A stretch of 64,000 bases of DNA, from NCBI RefSeq assembly GCF_018613065.1, contig NZ_JAGGQW010000033.1:3289-67288 (forward strand), read 5' to 3'. The DNA is from Bacillus sp. ISL-7. GTDB taxonomy: Bacteria; Bacillota; Bacilli; Bacillales_B; DSM-18226. Below, in pieces: positions 31,616 through 44,649 of this stretch. The notes under the pieces are model-generated. The model searched no databases and was not told the origin of the DNA. It worked only from the letters and a program-made list of their open reading frames with translations. Numbering within the stretch: position 1 is the stretch's first letter; each line of letters starts with the position of its first letter. The position numbers were made by a program, and so were the translations under genes.

Positions 31616-33694
31616 TTATTCACCTTTATTTTTTTTGATGATTTCTTCCGAAATTGACTTTGGTACTTCTTCATAGTGATCAAAGTGCATAGAGAATACT
31701 CCACGACCTTGTGTGCTTGAACGAAGTGCTGTTGCATAACCAAACATTTCAGAAAGTGGAACCATTGAACGAACTACTTGAGCGTTACCGCGAGCATCCA
31801 TACCTTCAACGCGACCGCGACGGGCAGTAAGTTGTCCCATAATATCGCCTAAATATTCTTCCGGAATAATAACTTCAACCCTCATAACAGGTTCTAGAAT
31901 TACCGGACTACATTTAGAAGCTGCGTTTTTAAGAGCCATGGAAGCAGCAATCTTAAATGCCATTTCTGATGAGTCAACATCATGGTAAGATCCATCAAAA
32001 AGTCTTGCTTTAATATCAACTAATGGATACCCAGCAAGTACACCTCGATCAAGTGAATCTTCAAGTCCAGCTTGAACAGCAGGGATGTATTCACGAGGAA
32101 CAACACCACCAACAATACCGTTTACAAATTCGAAGCCTTTACCTTCATCATTTGGTGAGAATTCGATCCAAACGTGACCGAATTGTCCGCGACCACCAGA
32201 TTGACGTGCGAACTTACCTTCAACTGATGCAGATGAACGGAAAGTTTCACGGTATGCAACCTGTGGAGCACCTACGTTAGCTTCAACCTTAAATTCACGA
32301 CGCATACGATCAACGATGATATCTAGGTGCAACTCACCCATACCAGCGATGATAGTTTGACCAGTTTCCTGATCTGTATGAGCACGGAATGATGGGTCTT
32401 CTTCTTGAAGTTTTTGCAGAGCATTGGACATTTTATCCTGATCTGCTTTTGATTTTGGTTCAACTGAAAGTTGAATTACTGGTTCAGGGAATACCATTGA
32501 CTCAAGGATAACAAGGTTTTTGTCATCACAAAGAGTATCACCAGTAGTTGTATCTTTCAGTCCTACAGCTGCAGCAATATCACCGGCATAAACCTTAGAG
32601 ATTTCTTTACGGCTATTTGCGTGCATTTGCAGGATACGTGCAACACGCTCACGCTTACCTTTTGTAGAGTTTTGAACATATGTTCCAGCCTCTAAAGTAC
32701 CAGAGTATACGCGGAAGAATGTTAATTTTCCTACATAAGGATCTGTCATTACTTTAAATGCAAGCGCAGAGAATGGCTCTTCGTCACTTGAATGACGTTC
32801 GATTTCCTCATCTGAATCTGGAAGAGTACCTTTAATAGCTGCTACATCCAATGGTGATGGAAGGTAATCAATAACTGCATCTAACATAAGTTGAACACCT
32901 TTGTTTTTAAAAGCTGAACCACAGATTACAGGATAGAATTCAACATTAACGGTACCTTTACGAATACCAGCTTTAAGCTCTTCTTTAGTGATTTCCTCAC
33001 CATTTAGATACTTATCCATTAAGTTTTCATCAAGTTCTGCAACTGCTTCTATTAACTTTTCGCGATGTTCTTCAGCTAATGCACGGTGTTCTTCAGGAAT
33101 TTCACGTACCTCAATGTTTTCACCTAAGTCGTCTGCGTAGAATACTGCATTCATTTCCACAAGGTCAATGATTGCTTCAAACTCATCTTCAGCGCCGATA
33201 GGTAATTGGACCGGATGTGCATTTGCACCAAGACGTTCATGTAATGTCTTTACAGAATACAGGAAATCTGCTCCGATTTTGTCCATCTTGTTAACAAATA
33301 CTACACGTGGTACACCATAAGTGGTTGCTTGACGCCAAACTGTTTCAGTTTGTGGTTCAACACCTGACTGCGCATCTAGTACTGCTACCGCACCATCGAG
33401 TACACGAAGTGAACGTTCAACTTCGATTGTAAAGTCTACGTGCCCTGGTGTGTCGATGATATTAACGCGGTGACCATGCCATTGTGCAGTTGTAGCCGCG
33501 GAAGTGATTGTAATTCCACGCTCTTGTTCTTGCTCCATCCAGTCCATCTGAGATGCACCTTCATGTGTTTCACCAATCTTATGGATACGACCAGTGTAAT
33601 AAAGAACACGCTCAGTGGTAGTCGTCTTACCAGCATCGATGTGAGCCATGATACCGATATTACGAGTGTTTGCTAAGGAGAACTCTCTTGCCAT
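31616..33694 (-). CDS. fusA: Elongation factor G
   Basis: 692 residues, full length. GTPase motifs [24 protein letters not shown] and NKMDK; domain IV loop [13 protein letters not shown]. It translocates tRNA and mRNA and, with RRF, splits ribosomes. The N-terminus [20 protein letters not shown] is standard. Confidence 0.99.
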   Translation of the reverse strand: MAREFSLANTRNIGIMAHIDAGKTTTTERVLYYTGRIHKIGETHEGASQMDWMEQEQERGITITSAATTAQWHGHRVNIIDTPGHVDFTIEVERSLRVLDGAVAVLDAQSGVEPQTETVWRQATTYGVPRVVFVNKMDKIGADFLYSVKTLHERLGANAHPVQLPIGAEDEFEAIIDLVEMNAVFYADDLGENIEVREIPEEHRALAEEHREKLIEAVAELDENLMDKYLNGEEITKEELKAGIRKGTVNVEFYPVICGSAFKNKGVQLMLDAVIDYLPSPLDVAAIKGTLPDSDEEIERHSSDEEPFSALAFKVMTDPYVGKLTFFRVYSGTLEAGTYVQNSTKGKRERVARILQMHANSRKEISKVYAGDIAAAVGLKDTTTGDTLCDDKNLVILESMVFPEPVIQLSVEPKSKADQDKMSNALQKLQEEDPSFRAHTDQETGQTIIAGMGELHLDIIVDRMRREFKVEANVGAPQVAYRETFRSSASVEGKFARQSGGRGQFGHVWIEFSPNDEGKGFEFVNGIVGGVVPREYIPAVQAGLEDSLDRGVLAGYPLVDIKARLFDGSYHDVDSSEMAFKIAASMALKNAASKCSPVILEPVMRVEVIIPEEYLGDIMGQLTARRGRVEGMDARGNAQVVRSMVPLSEMFGYATALRSSTQGRGVFSMHFDHYEEVPKSISEEIIKKNKGE

Positions 33695-33742
33695 TGGGTC
33701 TTTCTCCTTCCTAGTTTAAAAGTTTTTATATTGAAGGTTAGA

Positions 33743-34213
33743 TTACCAACGATAGTGAGCAAACGCTTTGTTTGCTTCTGCCATTTTGTGTGTATCTTCA
33801 CGCTTTTTAACAGCTGCACCAGTGTTATTGGCTGCATCCATGATTTCATTAGCTAAACGCTCTTCCATCGTTTTTTCTCCACGGTTACGCGAATAGTTCA
33901 CCAACCAACGAAGACCTAAAGTTGCACGGCGGTCAGGACGCACCTCAATTGGAACTTGATAGTTAGCACCACCAACACGGCGAGCTTTAACTTCAAGTAC
34001 AGGCATGATGTTTTTAAGCGCTGCTTCAAAAACTTCCATCGGCTCTTTGCCAGAGCGTTCACGAATCGTATCGAATGCAGAGTAAAGAATTTCTTGTGAC
34101 TTACCTCTCTTACCGTCAACCATCATTTTGTTGATTAAACGAGTAACTAATTTAGAGTTATAAAGTGGATCTGGTAACACGTCTCTTTTTGCTACAGGAC
34201 CTTTACGTGGCAT
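33743..34213 (-). CDS. rpsG: 30S ribosomal protein S7
   Basis: 156 residues from ATG 34213-34211 ([20 protein letters not shown]), the family length; a six-codon longer frame overlaps the AGGAGG site. S7 starts 30S head assembly and in other bacteria represses the str operon. Confidence 0.98.
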   Translation of the reverse strand: MPRKGPVAKRDVLPDPLYNSKLVTRLINKMMVDGKRGKSQEILYSAFDTIRERSGKEPMEVFEAALKNIMPVLEVKARRVGGANYQVPIEVRPDRRATLGLRWLVNYSRNRGEKTMEERLANEIMDAANNTGAAVKKREDTHKMAEANKAFAHYRW

Positions 34214-34253
34214 TATATTTCCTCCTTTCAAAGAAGCTTCTATTTAAGTTGTT

Positions 34254-34691
<438 letters not shown>

Positions 34692-34778
34692 TCATTATTT
34701 GTAAGTCCACACATCCAGGTGGTTCATTTTTGTGCAAAAACAAAGTTCTTGCAGACTTTCTATCTACAAAAACAGCTT

Positions 34779-35027
34779 TTAGCGGATAATTGCAACAGTT
34801 GAAGCACCAACTTCAATCCCGCATGCTTTTCCGAGTTTTAGCATCGAATCCACATATAGGATAGGAACATTTATTTCAAGAGCTTCATTAACAACTTTCA
34901 CTGTCACTTTCGGGTCAGCGTCATTTGCAACAATTAACTCTCGGACATTACCTTCTTTAAGTGCCTTGACTGTTTGTTTTGTTCCTATAACGAACTTTTG
35001 TGCCTGCAATACTTTTTCATAAGACAT
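34779..35027 (-). CDS. rplGB: L7Ae-family K-turn-binding ribosomal protein
   Basis: 82 residues with the L7Ae/L30e/S12e fold pattern: [23 protein letters not shown], read as two pieces, then [14 protein letters not shown]. The B. subtilis homologue (YbxF) binds kink-turn RNA and the ribosome. It lies between rpoC and rpsL as in relatives. Confidence 0.93.
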   Translation of the reverse strand: MSYEKVLQAQKFVIGTKQTVKALKEGNVRELIVANDADPKVTVKVVNEALEINVPILYVDSMLKLGKACGIEVGASTVAIIR

Positions 35028-35124
35028 AGTTCATATCCTCCAAAGTATCAGGTGAATAGGAGCACCTTTGATATAGTACCATCTTTACAAATAGATGTCA
35101 ACACGACTTTAAATAATTTCTTAA

Positions 35125-35157
35125 AATAAGGAATCTGCTAGTCGCAGATCCCTTATT
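35125..35157 (-). terminator. Probable partial terminator after rpoC
   Basis: AATAAGG-ATCTGC pairs with GCAGAT-CCTTATT in a near-perfect stem of 13 pairs just past the rpoC stop. The following T-run (TTATTTTAAG) is modest. Confidence 0.65.
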
Positions 35158-35161
35158 ATCA

Positions 35162-38100
35162 TTAATCAATAGTAACTGTTTCTTCAGAAGTGGTATCACG
35201 GAGTACAGGCTCAGCTTTACGATAACGAGGCATTCCTGTTCCAGCCGGGATCAGCTTTCCGATAATAACATTTTCTTTTAGACCTAGTAATTCATCACGT
35301 TTACCTTTGATAGCTGCATCGGTAAGAACTCTTGTTGTTTCTTGGAACGATGCTGCAGATAGGAATGAATCAGTTTCAAGCGACGCTTTGGTAATACCAA
35401 GTAATACTGGACGACCTGTAGCCGGTAATTTGCCTGCTAATAATGCCTTTTCGTTCGCATCTGTAAACTGGTGAATATCCAGAAGTGTACCTGGAAGTAC
35501 ATCTGTTTCACCGGCATCACCGACACGTACTTTTCGTAACATTTGACGTACCATTACTTCCACGTGCTTATCGCCGATTTCTACCCCTTGCATACGGTAA
35601 ACCTTCTGTACTTCTTTCAATAAGTACTCTTGAACAGAAGTAACGTCTTTTACTCGGATTAACTCTTTCGGATCAATCGAACCTTCAGTGAGTTCTTCAC
35701 CACGAGCGACATGATCATTTACTGCCACTTTCAAGCGTGCTGTATATGGAGCATTGTAAGTTCGTGATTCAACTTCACCTTGAACAACTATTTCATGCTG
35801 GCGATCACGACCTTCATTAATCCCAACAACAACACCTTCAATTTCAGTGATAACAGCTTGACCTTTAGGGTTACGGGCTTCAAAAATCTCTTGGATACGC
35901 GGTAAACCTTGAGTAATATCGTCTCCCGCAACACCACCTGTATGGAAGGTACGCATTGTTAACTGTGTACCTGGCTCTCCGATGGATTGTGCTGCAATAA
36001 TACCAACAGATTCACCAACCTCCACCTCTTGACCAGTTGCCAGGTTGCGGCCGTAACACTTCTTACATACACCATGACGGGTATTACATGTAAACGCAGA
36101 ACGTATTTTTACTTGTTCAATACCTGCACCGACAATAATTTCTGCTAAATCCTCAGTAATTAAGCCATTTTCAGGGACAAGCACTTCTTTGGTTTCTGGA
36201 TGTCTAATCGCAGTCCGTGCATGACGGCCAATTAGACGTTCATCCAATCCTTCGATAATTTCAGTTCCATCTTTTAAGGCGCTGATTAAGAAACCGCGAT
36301 CTGTACCACAATCATCTTCACGGACAATGACATCTTGGGCAACGTCAACAAGACGACGTGTTAAATAACCAGAGTCAGCAGTTTTCAGAGCCGTATCAGC
36401 AAGACCTTTACGCGCACCATGAGTGGAGATAAAGTACTCTAATACCGTTAATCCTTCACGGAAACTTGATTTAATCGGTAATTCAATAATTCGTCCAGCC
36501 GGGTTGGCCATCAGACCACGCATACCAGCTAACTGCGTAAAGTTAGACGCGTTACCACGGGCACCGGAATCACTCATCATAAAGATTGGATTCGATTTAT
36601 TCAGGGATTTCATTAGTTTACCTTGAATGGTGTCTTTTGCGGCACTCCAGATCGCAATAACACGATCGTAACGCTCATCTTCAGTAATTAGACCACGTCT
36701 GAACTGCTTCAAAACGTTATCTACTTTACCTTGTGCTTCTTTAAGAATTTCCTGCTTTTCAGGAAGTACGACAATGTCAGCTACACCAACCGTAAGTCCT
36801 GCTTTCGTTGAATGCTTAAAGCCCAAGTCCTTCATGCGGTCAAGCATTTTTGACGTTTCGGTAATTTTGAAACGCTTGAATACTTCAGCAATGATATTTC
36901 CAAGGATTTTCTTTTTGAACGGATCAATTAATGGCATTTCTTGAATTTTCGCCTTAATGTCTTCGCCTTTTTCAACAAAATATTTTACAGGTGTTTCTAC
37001 TTCCAAATTCTGTCTAGTTGGTTCATTAATATACGGGAATGATTTTGGCAGAATTTCATTGAAAATAAGTTTACCAACCGTTGTGATTAATAACTTATTA
37101 TTTTGTTCTTCTGTGAATGTTTCATTTCCTAATGAGCCCGCATGGACAGCTACACGTGTATGCATGTGAACATAGCCGTTTTGATAAGCAAGTACTGCTT
37201 CGTTCGTGTCTTTAAAAATCATTCCCTCACCGACAGCGTCATCTCTTTCCAAGGTTAAGTAATAGTTACCTAAAACCATGTCTTGAGAAGGTGTAACAAC
37301 TGGCTTACCATCTTTAGGGTTTAAGATATTTTGTGCTGCAAGCATTAATAAACGTGCTTCTGCTTGTGCCTCTGATGAAAGCGGCACGTGAACAGCCATT
37401 TGGTCACCATCAAAATCCGCATTGTATGCTGTACATACAAGAGGATGAAGACGAATCGCACGGCCTTCAACTAGTGTTGGTTCAAATGCTTGAATCCCTA
37501 ATCTATGCAATGTAGGGGCTCGGTTTAATAATACCGGATGCTCTCTGATTACATCTTCAAGTACATCCCACACATCTGGAGATACTCTTTCTATTTTACG
37601 TTTTGCAGATTTGATGTTATGTGCTAAGCCCTTTTCAACGAGTTCCTTCATAACAAATGGCTTAAATAGTTCTAACGCCATTTCTTTAGGAAGTCCGCAC
37701 TGATACATTTTTAGGTTTGGTCCTACAACGATAACGGAACGTCCAGAATAATCTACACGTTTTCCAAGCAAGTTTTGACGGAAACGGCCTTGCTTTCCTT
37801 TTAGCATATGGGAAAGTGACTTCAATGGACGGTTACCTGGTCCTGTAACTGGACGCCCGCGGCGGCCGTTATCAATCAAGGCATCAACTGCTTCTTGAAG
37901 CATCCGTTTTTCATTCTGAACAATAATGCTTGGAGCACCTAAATCTAACAAACGCTTTAGGCGGTTATTACGGTTTATTACACGACGATAAAGATCGTTT
38001 AAGTCAGATGTCGCAAATCTCCCCCCATCCAATTGAACCATTGGACGAAGTTCAGGAGGTATAACTGGAAGAACGTCAAGAATCATCCATGAAGGCTCAT

Positions 38101-38761
38101 TTCCAGAACCACGGAATGCTTCCAGCACTTCAAGGCGTTTAATCGCACGCGTACGACGCTGACCTTGTGCACTTTTTAATTCCTCTTTTAAGGCGTCTAC
38201 TTCCTTGTTTAAATCGATATCAAAAAGAAGTTTTTTAATTGCTTCTGCACCCATGGCAGCTTGGAATTTGTTTCCGTACTTTTCACGGTATGCCCGATAT
38301 TCTTTTTCAGATAATAGCTGCTTTTTATCAAGAGCTGTATCACCGGATTCCGTCACTACATAAGAAGCAAAGTAGATGATTTCCTCCAAAGCCCTTGGTG
38401 ACATGTCTAAAACAAGTCCCATTCGGCTTGGAATTCCTTTAAAGTACCATATATGTGAAACTGGTGCAGCAAGCTCGATGTGCCCCATTCGTTCACGACG
38501 AACTTTAGCACGAGTTACTTCCACACCACAGCGGTCACATACAACGCCTTTATAACGGACACGCTTGTACTTCCCGCAATGACATTCCCAGTCCTTCGTT
38601 GGACCGAAAATTCGCTCACAGAATAAACCATCCTTTTCAGGCTTTAATGTACGATAGTTAATCGTTTCTGGTTTTTTGACTTCTCCGAAAGACCATGAAC
38701 GGATTTTGTCCGGTGAAGCAAGACCAATCTTCATATACTCAAAATTATTAACATCCAGCAA
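35162..38761 (-). CDS. rpoC: DNA-directed RNA polymerase subunit beta'
   Basis: 1199 residues from TTG 38761-38759 ([20 protein letters not shown]), the same length and start type as in B. subtilis; GGGAGG lies 9 bases upstream. The frame stays open 70 codons further, but that part is a palindromic repeat. Key motifs: zinc finger CHCGKYKR...CDRCGVE, catalytic NADFDGD with three Asp, and bridge-helix/trigger-loop [20 protein letters not shown] in two pieces. Confidence 0.98.
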   Translation of the reverse strand: MLDVNNFEYMKIGLASPDKIRSWSFGEVKKPETINYRTLKPEKDGLFCERIFGPTKDWECHCGKYKRVRYKGVVCDRCGVEVTRAKVRRERMGHIELAAPVSHIWYFKGIPSRMGLVLDMSPRALEEIIYFASYVVTESGDTALDKKQLLSEKEYRAYREKYGNKFQAAMGAEAIKKLLFDIDLNKEVDALKEELKSAQGQRRTRAIKRLEVLEAFRGSGNEPSWMILDVLPVIPPELRPMVQLDGGRFATSDLNDLYRRVINRNNRLKRLLDLGAPSIIVQNEKRMLQEAVDALIDNGRRGRPVTGPGNRPLKSLSHMLKGKQGRFRQNLLGKRVDYSGRSVIVVGPNLKMYQCGLPKEMALELFKPFVMKELVEKGLAHNIKSAKRKIERVSPDVWDVLEDVIREHPVLLNRAPTLHRLGIQAFEPTLVEGRAIRLHPLVCTAYNADFDGDQMAVHVPLSSEAQAEARLLMLAAQNILNPKDGKPVVTPSQDMVLGNYYLTLERDDAVGEGMIFKDTNEAVLAYQNGYVHMHTRVAVHAGSLGNETFTEEQNNKLLITTVGKLIFNEILPKSFPYINEPTRQNLEVETPVKYFVEKGEDIKAKIQEMPLIDPFKKKILGNIIAEVFKRFKITETSKMLDRMKDLGFKHSTKAGLTVGVADIVVLPEKQEILKEAQGKVDNVLKQFRRGLITEDERYDRVIAIWSAAKDTIQGKLMKSLNKSNPIFMMSDSGARGNASNFTQLAGMRGLMANPAGRIIELPIKSSFREGLTVLEYFISTHGARKGLADTALKTADSGYLTRRLVDVAQDVIVREDDCGTDRGFLISALKDGTEIIEGLDERLIGRHARTAIRHPETKEVLVPENGLITEDLAEIIVGAGIEQVKIRSAFTCNTRHGVCKKCYGRNLATGQEVEVGESVGIIAAQSIGEPGTQLTMRTFHTGGVAGDDITQGLPRIQEIFEARNPKGQAVITEIEGVVVGINEGRDRQHEIVVQGEVESRTYNAPYTARLKVAVNDHVARGEELTEGSIDPKELIRVKDVTSVQEYLLKEVQKVYRMQGVEIGDKHVEVMVRQMLRKVRVGDAGETDVLPGTLLDIHQFTDANEKALLAGKLPATGRPVLLGITKASLETDSFLSAASFQETTRVLTDAAIKGKRDELLGLKENVIIGKLIPAGTGMPRYRKAEPVLRDTTSEETVTID

Positions 38762-38810
38762 GGGGCCTACCTCCCTTTTGATATCTCCAGGTTTTACCCT
38801 TATTGCGTTA

Positions 38811-38929
38811 TAAAGCGGAAGCGCGCGTCTTAGCCCCGACAAGCATAAGACGAAATCCGCAAGAAGGCGTCTTTTGCCTTCTGGAGGATTTTGGCTTATG
38901 ACCTCGAGGGGTTGCGCGCTGCAGCTAGG
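38811..38929. repeat. Palindromic Bacillaceae-type repeat between rpoB and rpoC
   Basis: A roughly 119-base element starting AAAGCGGAAGCGCGCG and ending in CAGCTAGGA. Outer arms GCGCGC...GCCCC and GGGG..GCGCGC pair, and inner arms CATAAG/CTTATG, AAATCC/GGATTT and AAGGC/GCCTT extend the fold to one long hairpin. It makes the rpoB-rpoC spacer 216 bases. The ends match the short copies near ispD/ispF. Confidence 0.75.
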
Positions 38930-38939
38930 AATCAAGTTA

Positions 38940-38966
38940 AGTTGGAGTGCAGATTGCACTCCAACT
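38940..38966 (-). other. Perfect 11-bp hairpin just after rpoB
   Basis: AGTTGGAGTGC and GCACTCCAACT around a 5-base loop, 11 bases past the rpoB stop. No real T-run follows, so it is more likely a stabiliser or weak attenuator than a terminator. Confidence 0.6.
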
Positions 38967-38977
38967 AGCATATATTA

Positions 38978-41900
38978 TTACTCTTTTGAACCGACTTTTT
39001 CAGATTCAAATGCTTGCTCAGGAACGATGTTTAACGTATCGACTTGTTGTAAGTCATCGTCATCTTCCGTATCGCGCATTTCGATTTCTTCTTCATCACC
39101 AGAAAGAATTTTTACATCCATTCCAAGACTCTGAAGTTCTTTAATTAATACTTTGAATGATTCAGGAACACCAGGTTCTGGAACATTTTCGCCTTTAACA
39201 ATCGCTTCATATGTTTTCACACGACCAACAACGTCATCTGATTTAACAGTAAGAATTTCTTGAAGTGTGTATGCTGCTCCGTATGCTTCAAGTGCCCAAA
39301 CTTCCATCTCACCAAAGCGCTGTCCGCCAAATTGAGCTTTACCGCCCAATGGCTGCTGCGTAACAAGTGAGTAAGGACCAGTTGAACGGGCATGGAGTTT
39401 ATCATCGACCATGTGTGCAAGTTTAATCATATACATGACACCCACAGAGACACGGTTATCAAATGGTTCCCCAGAACGGCCATCATAAAGGACCGTTTTC
39501 GCATCACGAGCCATTCCTGCTTCTTCAATCGTTCCCCAAACATCTTCTTCACGCGCTCCATCAAATACAGGAGAAGCGACATGAATACCTAGGTAGCGAG
39601 CTGCCATCCCAAGGTGAAGTTCAAGCACCTGTCCAATGTTCATACGTGAAGGTACGCCCAGTGGATTTAACATGATATCAACAGGTGTACCATCTGGTAA
39701 AAACGGCATATCTTCTTCCGGTAAAATACGAGAGATTACCCCTTTGTTACCATGACGTCCCGCCATTTTATCTCCCTCAGAAATCTTACGCTTCTGAACG
39801 ATATAAACACGGACCAGTTGATTCACACCTGGTGGCAGTTCATCGCCATCTTCACGATTAAAGACTTTTACATCAAGAACAATTCCGCCGCCGCCATGTG
39901 GAACTCGTAGTGACGTATCACGAACTTCACGTGCCTTTTCACCAAAGATCGCGTGTAAAAGACGTTCTTCTGCCGTTAATTCTGTAACTCCTTTTGGCGT
40001 AACTTTACCAACAAGGAGATCTCCGTCTTTAACTTCAGCACCGGTACGGATAATTCCACGCTCATCCAAGTTGCGAAGGGCATCTTCACCCACGTTTGGA
40101 ATATCACGTGTAATTTCTTCAGGTCCAAGCTTTGTATCACGAGATTCTGACTCGTATTCTTCGATATGGATAGATGTGTATACATCATCTTTAACAAGAC
40201 GTTGACTCATAATAATCGCATCTTCATAGTTATAGCCATCCCATGTCATAAAGGCAACAAGGACGTTGCGTCCAAGGGCTAATTCGCCAAGTTCCATTGA
40301 TGGACCATCAGCAAGAATTTCGCCTTTTGTTACGCGGTTGCCCACAGCAACGATTGGACGTTGGTTATAACATGTTCCTTGATTGGAACGGATGAATTTT
40401 AACATACGGTACTTATCAAGATTACCTTTAACCTCTTGACCATCAACAATATTAATGCGACGTACCCATACTTCACGTGCTTCTACATGCTCAACAATAC
40501 CTTCGTGCTTACAGATAACCGCAGCACCTGAGTCTTTACCGGATACGTATTCCATACCCGTTCCAACTGTAGGAGCTTCTGGCTGCATAAGCGGTACTGC
40601 TTGACGCTGCATGTTCGCACCCATAAGGGCACGGTTGGAGTCATCGTTTTCAAGGAATGGGATACAAGCTGTTGCCGCAGACACAACCTGCTTTGGCGAT
40701 ACATCCATATAATCAATTCGTTCACGTTTAACTACCGTGTTTTCACCACGGAAACGAGCAACAACATCTTCATCGACGAATGAACCATCATCACTTAGAC
40801 GAGAATTCGCTTGGGCTGTAACATAGTTATCTTCTTCATCAGCAGTTAAGTAATCAATCCGACTCGTAACTTTCCCTGTATCAGGGTCGACACGACGGTA
40901 AGGTGTTTCAATAAACCCAAAACGGTTTACTTTTGCATAAGATGATAACGAGTTAATCAGACCAATGTTCGGACCCTCTGGCGTTTCGATCGGACACATA
41001 CGACCATAGTGGGAGTAGTGAACGTCACGAACTTCGAACCCAGCGCGCTCACGCGTTAAACCACCAGGCCCTAAGGCAGATAGTCGACGCTTGTGTGTTA
41101 ATTCAGCAAGCGGGTTGGTTTGATCCATGAACTGCGATAACTGAGAGCTTCCAAAGAACTCTTTAATCGAAGCAATAACTGGACGGATATTGATCAATTG
41201 CTGCGGTGTAATCGTAGCAGTATCTTGGATTGACATTCTTTCGCGAACAACACGTTCCATCCGGGATAATCCAATACGGAACTGATTTTGTAAGAGTTCT
41301 CCTACAGAACGAAGACGTCTATTACCAAGATGGTCAATATCATCTGTATCGCCTACACCATGCAGTAAATTAAAGAAGTAGCTAATAGATGCAATGATAT
41401 CTGCAGGTGTAATATTTTTAATTGGTTCGGCAACATAGGCATTACCTAAAACATTAATGACTTTTTCATTTTCATCGCCAGGAGCATAAATCTTAATGTC
41501 CTGAAGAGTAATCTCTTCATCTACCACGCCGCCATAAGGATTGAAGCCTTTGAAGTTTATATTCTTTTCCAAGGCTGGTAAGACTCTATCCAGGTTTCTT
41601 CTGTCTAGAACTGTTCCCTTTTCAGCGATAATTTCGCCCGTTTCAGGATCCGCAAGGGATTCTGCTAAGCGCTGGTTGAATAAGCGATTTTTAATATGAA
41701 GCTTTTTATTAATTTTATAACGGCCTACATTCGCAAGATCATATCGCTTTGGATCGAAGAAACGCGAAATTAATAGACTCTTTGCGTTTTCAACAGTAGG
41801 GGGTTCACCCGGACGAAGTCGCTCATAAATTTCTAGAAGCGCTTTGTCAACACCTTCTGTATTGTCCTTCTCTAATGTGTTACGGATGTACTCGTTATCA

Positions 41901-42535
41901 CCGATCAATTCGATGATTTCTTGGTCAGAACCGAAGCCAAGTGCACGCAAAAGAACCGTAACGGGCAGTTTCCGAGTACGATCTATTCTCACATATACGA
42001 CATCTTTGGCGTCTGTTTCATATTCCAGCCAAGCGCCGCGGTTCGGAATGACAGTAGCCGAGTAGCCACGTTTTCCATTTTTATCGAGTTTCCCACTAAA
42101 GTATACGCTCGGAGAACGCACTAATTGTGAAACGATAACACGCTCTGCCCCGTTAATGACAAACGTACCCGTTTCAGTCATAAGTGGAAAATCACCCATA
42201 AAAACATCTTGATCTTTTACTTCGCCTGTTTCTTTGTTTACAAGACGTACTTTTACACGTAATGGAGCAGAATATGTAACGTCCCGTTCTTTTGATTCTT
42301 CAACAGAATACTTTGGATCGCCAAGGCTGTAATCAATAAATTCTAGTGATAGGTTACCAGTAAAGTCTTCTATTGGTGAAATATCCTGGAACATTTCACG
42401 CAAACCCTCATCAAGAAACCATTGATAGGAAGAGGTTTGGATTTCAATAAGATTTGGTAATTCTAAAACTTCACTGATTCGTGCGTAACTTCTTCGTTGG
42501 CGGTGTCGTCCATACTGAACTAGTTGACCTGTCAA
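38978..42535 (-). CDS. rpoB: DNA-directed RNA polymerase subunit beta
   Basis: 1185 residues from TTG 42535-42533 ([20 protein letters not shown]), with GAGGGG 8 bases upstream; a GTG three codons earlier lies within that site. The rifampicin pocket [17 protein letters not shown] and [15 protein letters not shown] is wild type. The acidic C-terminal tail is shorter than in B. subtilis. Transcribed with rpoC. Confidence 0.98.
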   Translation of the reverse strand: MTGQLVQYGRHRQRRSYARISEVLELPNLIEIQTSSYQWFLDEGLREMFQDISPIEDFTGNLSLEFIDYSLGDPKYSVEESKERDVTYSAPLRVKVRLVNKETGEVKDQDVFMGDFPLMTETGTFVINGAERVIVSQLVRSPSVYFSGKLDKNGKRGYSATVIPNRGAWLEYETDAKDVVYVRIDRTRKLPVTVLLRALGFGSDQEIIELIGDNEYIRNTLEKDNTEGVDKALLEIYERLRPGEPPTVENAKSLLISRFFDPKRYDLANVGRYKINKKLHIKNRLFNQRLAESLADPETGEIIAEKGTVLDRRNLDRVLPALEKNINFKGFNPYGGVVDEEITLQDIKIYAPGDENEKVINVLGNAYVAEPIKNITPADIIASISYFFNLLHGVGDTDDIDHLGNRRLRSVGELLQNQFRIGLSRMERVVRERMSIQDTATITPQQLINIRPVIASIKEFFGSSQLSQFMDQTNPLAELTHKRRLSALGPGGLTRERAGFEVRDVHYSHYGRMCPIETPEGPNIGLINSLSSYAKVNRFGFIETPYRRVDPDTGKVTSRIDYLTADEEDNYVTAQANSRLSDDGSFVDEDVVARFRGENTVVKRERIDYMDVSPKQVVSAATACIPFLENDDSNRALMGANMQRQAVPLMQPEAPTVGTGMEYVSGKDSGAAVICKHEGIVEHVEAREVWVRRINIVDGQEVKGNLDKYRMLKFIRSNQGTCYNQRPIVAVGNRVTKGEILADGPSMELGELALGRNVLVAFMTWDGYNYEDAIIMSQRLVKDDVYTSIHIEEYESESRDTKLGPEEITRDIPNVGEDALRNLDERGIIRTGAEVKDGDLLVGKVTPKGVTELTAEERLLHAIFGEKAREVRDTSLRVPHGGGGIVLDVKVFNREDGDELPPGVNQLVRVYIVQKRKISEGDKMAGRHGNKGVISRILPEEDMPFLPDGTPVDIMLNPLGVPSRMNIGQVLELHLGMAARYLGIHVASPVFDGAREEDVWGTIEEAGMARDAKTVLYDGRSGEPFDNRVSVGVMYMIKLAHMVDDKLHARSTGPYSLVTQQPLGGKAQFGGQRFGEMEVWALEAYGAAYTLQEILTVKSDDVVGRVKTYEAIVKGENVPEPGVPESFKVLIKELQSLGMDVKILSGDEEEIEMRDTEDDDDLQQVDTLNIVPEQAFESEKVGSKE

Positions 42536-42762
42536 CTGATTCACCCCTCAAATCAAGCGTTATTATTAAAATCTATTAGCGTTTATGGATCAGAATTTTA
42601 CTTCCTTTCCAATAAACAAAAAGAAAAAGGGTTTTTTACTAAAAACCACATTTTCACATTTTGACTATTATTTTGTCATCATTTCCTTAATATCCCTTTT
42701 TTATACGTTGAAATTAAGTATTTTAAGGAATAATTCGGAAATTATTATGATGGCATTTTATA

Positions 42763-42791
42763 ATGCTATCATAGTGACATTTTCAAGTCAA
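42763..42791 (-). promoter_or_regulatory. Candidate SigA-type promoter of rpoBC
   Basis: Minus strand -35 TTGACT (42791-42786), 17 bases, -10 TAGCAT (42768-42763). It overlaps the end of the methyltransferase gene. The remaining leader to rpoB (about 220 bases) shows no gene. Confidence 0.5.
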
Positions 42792-43399
42792 CTTTTTTGT
42801 GCCTTTATGACAAAATAACCTTTGGATTTGTCAATAGTTTCGACGTGGTTAAATAAATTATTTAATTTTTCAATTGCGGATGGTGCTCCTTGTTTCTTTT
42901 GAATGACAACCCAGAGCTCACCCTGAGATGTAAGATGCTCGAAGCTTTGTTCAAAAATATCATGAACCGTTTTTTTCCCCGCTCTTATCGGTGGATTTGT
43001 TAAAATAGCTGCAAACGTGTTTTCTTTTACATTCAGCAAACGATCACTTTCATATATCTTAACATTCTGTATGCGATTAAGTTCTGCATTTTCCTTCGCC
43101 AAAGCAATCGCCCGTTCATTAACATCAATCATATGTATCATACGATCGTGGTAAAATTTCGCAATCGAAAGACCAATTGGTCCATAGCCGCAGCCTACAT
43201 CCAGAAGTAATCCATCTGCATTCGGCATTTCAAAAGACTCAATTAATAAACGTGAGCCGAAATCTACTTCTCTTTTTGAAAAAACACCGTTATCCGTTTT
43301 AAAACGGAACTGGTTATTTTTTAAAGTGTAATCCCAAAATTTCGGGTCACTTTCAACCCTCTGCATTCGAGAATAGTAGTGTTCAGACAACTGACTCAC
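42788..43399 (-). CDS. ybxB: RsmC/YbxB-like class I SAM-dependent rRNA methyltransferase
   Basis: 203 residues. SAM motif I LLLDVGCGYGPIGL, a DVNERAIALA motif II, and TNPPIRAGK, the NPP catalytic motif of N2-guanine methyltransferases such as RsmC. It is conserved between rplL and rpoB in Bacillaceae. The RNA target in Bacillus is inferred from E. coli RsmC, whose fold is duplicated; this one has only the catalytic half. Confidence 0.85.
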   Translation of the reverse strand: MSQLSEHYYSRMQRVESDPKFWDYTLKNNQFRFKTDNGVFSKREVDFGSRLLIESFEMPNADGLLLDVGCGYGPIGLSIAKFYHDRMIHMIDVNERAIALAKENAELNRIQNVKIYESDRLLNVKENTFAAILTNPPIRAGKKTVHDIFEQSFEHLTSQGELWVVIQKKQGAPSAIEKLNNLFNHVETIDKSKGYFVIKAQKS

Positions 43400-43454
43400 C
43401 TCCGAGGAATATTAATAATTGAAGATAACCGAGGACTAAAAATTTAGTTAAGGC

Positions 43455-43487
43455 AAAAAAAGCCCGCTTATACAGCGAGCTTTTTTA
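43455..43487 (-). terminator. Rho-independent terminator after rplL
   Basis: AAAAAGCTCGCTG pairs with AGCGGGCTTTTTTT around a short loop, 9 bases past the rplL stop. Read-through would supply ybxB. Confidence 0.8.
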
Positions 43488-43495
43488 TAAGATTA

Positions 43496-43855
43496 TTACT
43501 TAACTTCAACGTTTGCTCCAACTTCAGCAAGTTTAGCTTTAACTTCTTCAGCTTCTTCTTTAGAAACGCCTTCTTTAACAGCTTTTGGTGTGTTGTCAAC
43601 AAGGTCTTTTGCTTCTTTAAGTCCAAGACCAGTGATTTCACGAACAACTTTGATAACCTTGATTTTTTGATCGCCAGCGCTAGCTAGGATAACATCAAAT
43701 TCAGTTTGTTCTTCAACAGCCGCTACAGCTGCGCCACCCATTGCAACTGGAGCTGCAGCAGTTACGCCAAATTCCTCTTCGATTGCTTTTACTAGATCGT
43801 TAAGTTCTAAAACAGTCATAGTTTTAACTGCTTCAATGATTTGTTCTTTAGTCAT
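43496..43855 (-). CDS. rplL: 50S ribosomal protein L7/L12
   Basis: 119 residues. N-terminal dimer domain, an Ala-rich hinge ([18 protein letters not shown]), and a C-terminal factor-binding domain with [20 protein letters not shown]. Multiple copies bind L10 and recruit translation GTPases. Confidence 0.98.
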   Translation of the reverse strand: MTKEQIIEAVKTMTVLELNDLVKAIEEEFGVTAAAPVAMGGAAVAAVEEQTEFDVILASAGDQKIKVIKVVREITGLGLKEAKDLVDNTPKAVKEGVSKEEAEEVKAKLAEVGANVEVK

Positions 43856-43913
43856 GATAAATTTCCTCCTTAGTTTTCGTTCAAATTTATTTGATGTGCG
43901 TATTCAGGCTAGC

Positions 43914-44414
43914 TTACGCGCCTTGTTCTTCTTTTTGTTCTGCAACTGCTTTTGTAACAAGAGCAAGGTTGCGGATTGGAGCTTGTAGTACGCTGAGTAA
44001 CATAGATAGTAAACCTTCGCGTGATGGTAGGTCTGCAAGAGCTTTAATTTCTTCGGCTGTTGCAACGTTTCCTTCAATTACACCCGCTTTAAGTTCAAGT
44101 GCTTCATGTTTTTTCGCAAAGTCATTCAAGATCTTAGCTGGTGCTACTACATCTTCAGTACTGAACGCAATTGCGTTAGGACCTGTTAATGCAGCGTTTA
44201 AACCAGCAAGTTCAGCTGCTTCTGCTGCACGGCGTGTCATTGAGTTTTTGTAAACTTTGAATTCAACACCTGCTTCACGAAGTTGTTTACGTAGTTCAGT
44301 TACTTCAGCAACTGTTAGACCACGGTAATCAACAACAACTGTTGATACACTGCTCTTTAACTTATCAGTAATTTCGTTAACGATTAGTTGCTTTTGTTCG
44401 ATTACACTGCTCAT
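43914..44414 (-). CDS. rplJ: 50S ribosomal protein L10
   Basis: 166 residues: globular rRNA-binding part with [20 protein letters not shown] and a C-terminal helix for L7/L12 dimers ending EQKEEQGA. The leader upstream probably binds L10 itself for feedback. Confidence 0.98.
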   Translation of the reverse strand: MSSVIEQKQLIVNEITDKLKSSVSTVVVDYRGLTVAEVTELRKQLREAGVEFKVYKNSMTRRAAEAAELAGLNAALTGPNAIAFSTEDVVAPAKILNDFAKKHEALELKAGVIEGNVATAEEIKALADLPSREGLLSMLLSVLQAPIRNLALVTKAVAEQKEEQGA

Positions 44415-44456
44415 CTTTACACCTCCTGTAGATTGTCTACATTCATACTAGGCAAA

Positions 44457-44600
44457 TAAAAAACCTCCATATCAATCGGTGACATGGAGGCAGCATACAA
44501 CAGCTGAATAATTCAGCCAATTCTATAGCATTACCTCGGCAGGAAATTAAGCGCGCCTAGCGCACCTGCTGTCTTCAGTACAAATGTTATTATTTTAAAC
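44457..44600 (-). promoter_or_regulatory. L10 leader with attenuator
   Basis: The rplA-rplJ spacer transcript folds into hairpins (GCAGGTGCGC...; GGCTGAATTATTCAGC) and ends in a terminator, CCTCCATGTC...GATATGGAGG (44490-44464), followed by T6. This is the known Firmicutes arrangement in which L10-L12 stabilises the terminator form. Confidence 0.75.
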
Positions 44601-44649
44601 AACAAAATAGATTATATAAAATCTATTCTAGATTGTCAATTGGTAAAAT

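Noticed and set aside
38762..38971. In-frame 70-codon N-terminal extension of rpoC
   Set aside because: It translates a palindromic repeat, and the TTG at 38761 has the ribosome binding site and the start found in B. subtilis RpoC.
39392..39675. Plus-strand open frames opposite rpoB and other ribosomal genes
   Set aside because: They are antisense shadows of highly conserved genes and lack start signals; no antisense gene is supported.
42585..42818. 77-codon plus-strand open frame in the rpoB leader
   Set aside because: It is A/T-rich, antisense to the rpoB leader and promoter, and has no ribosome binding site or homology pattern.
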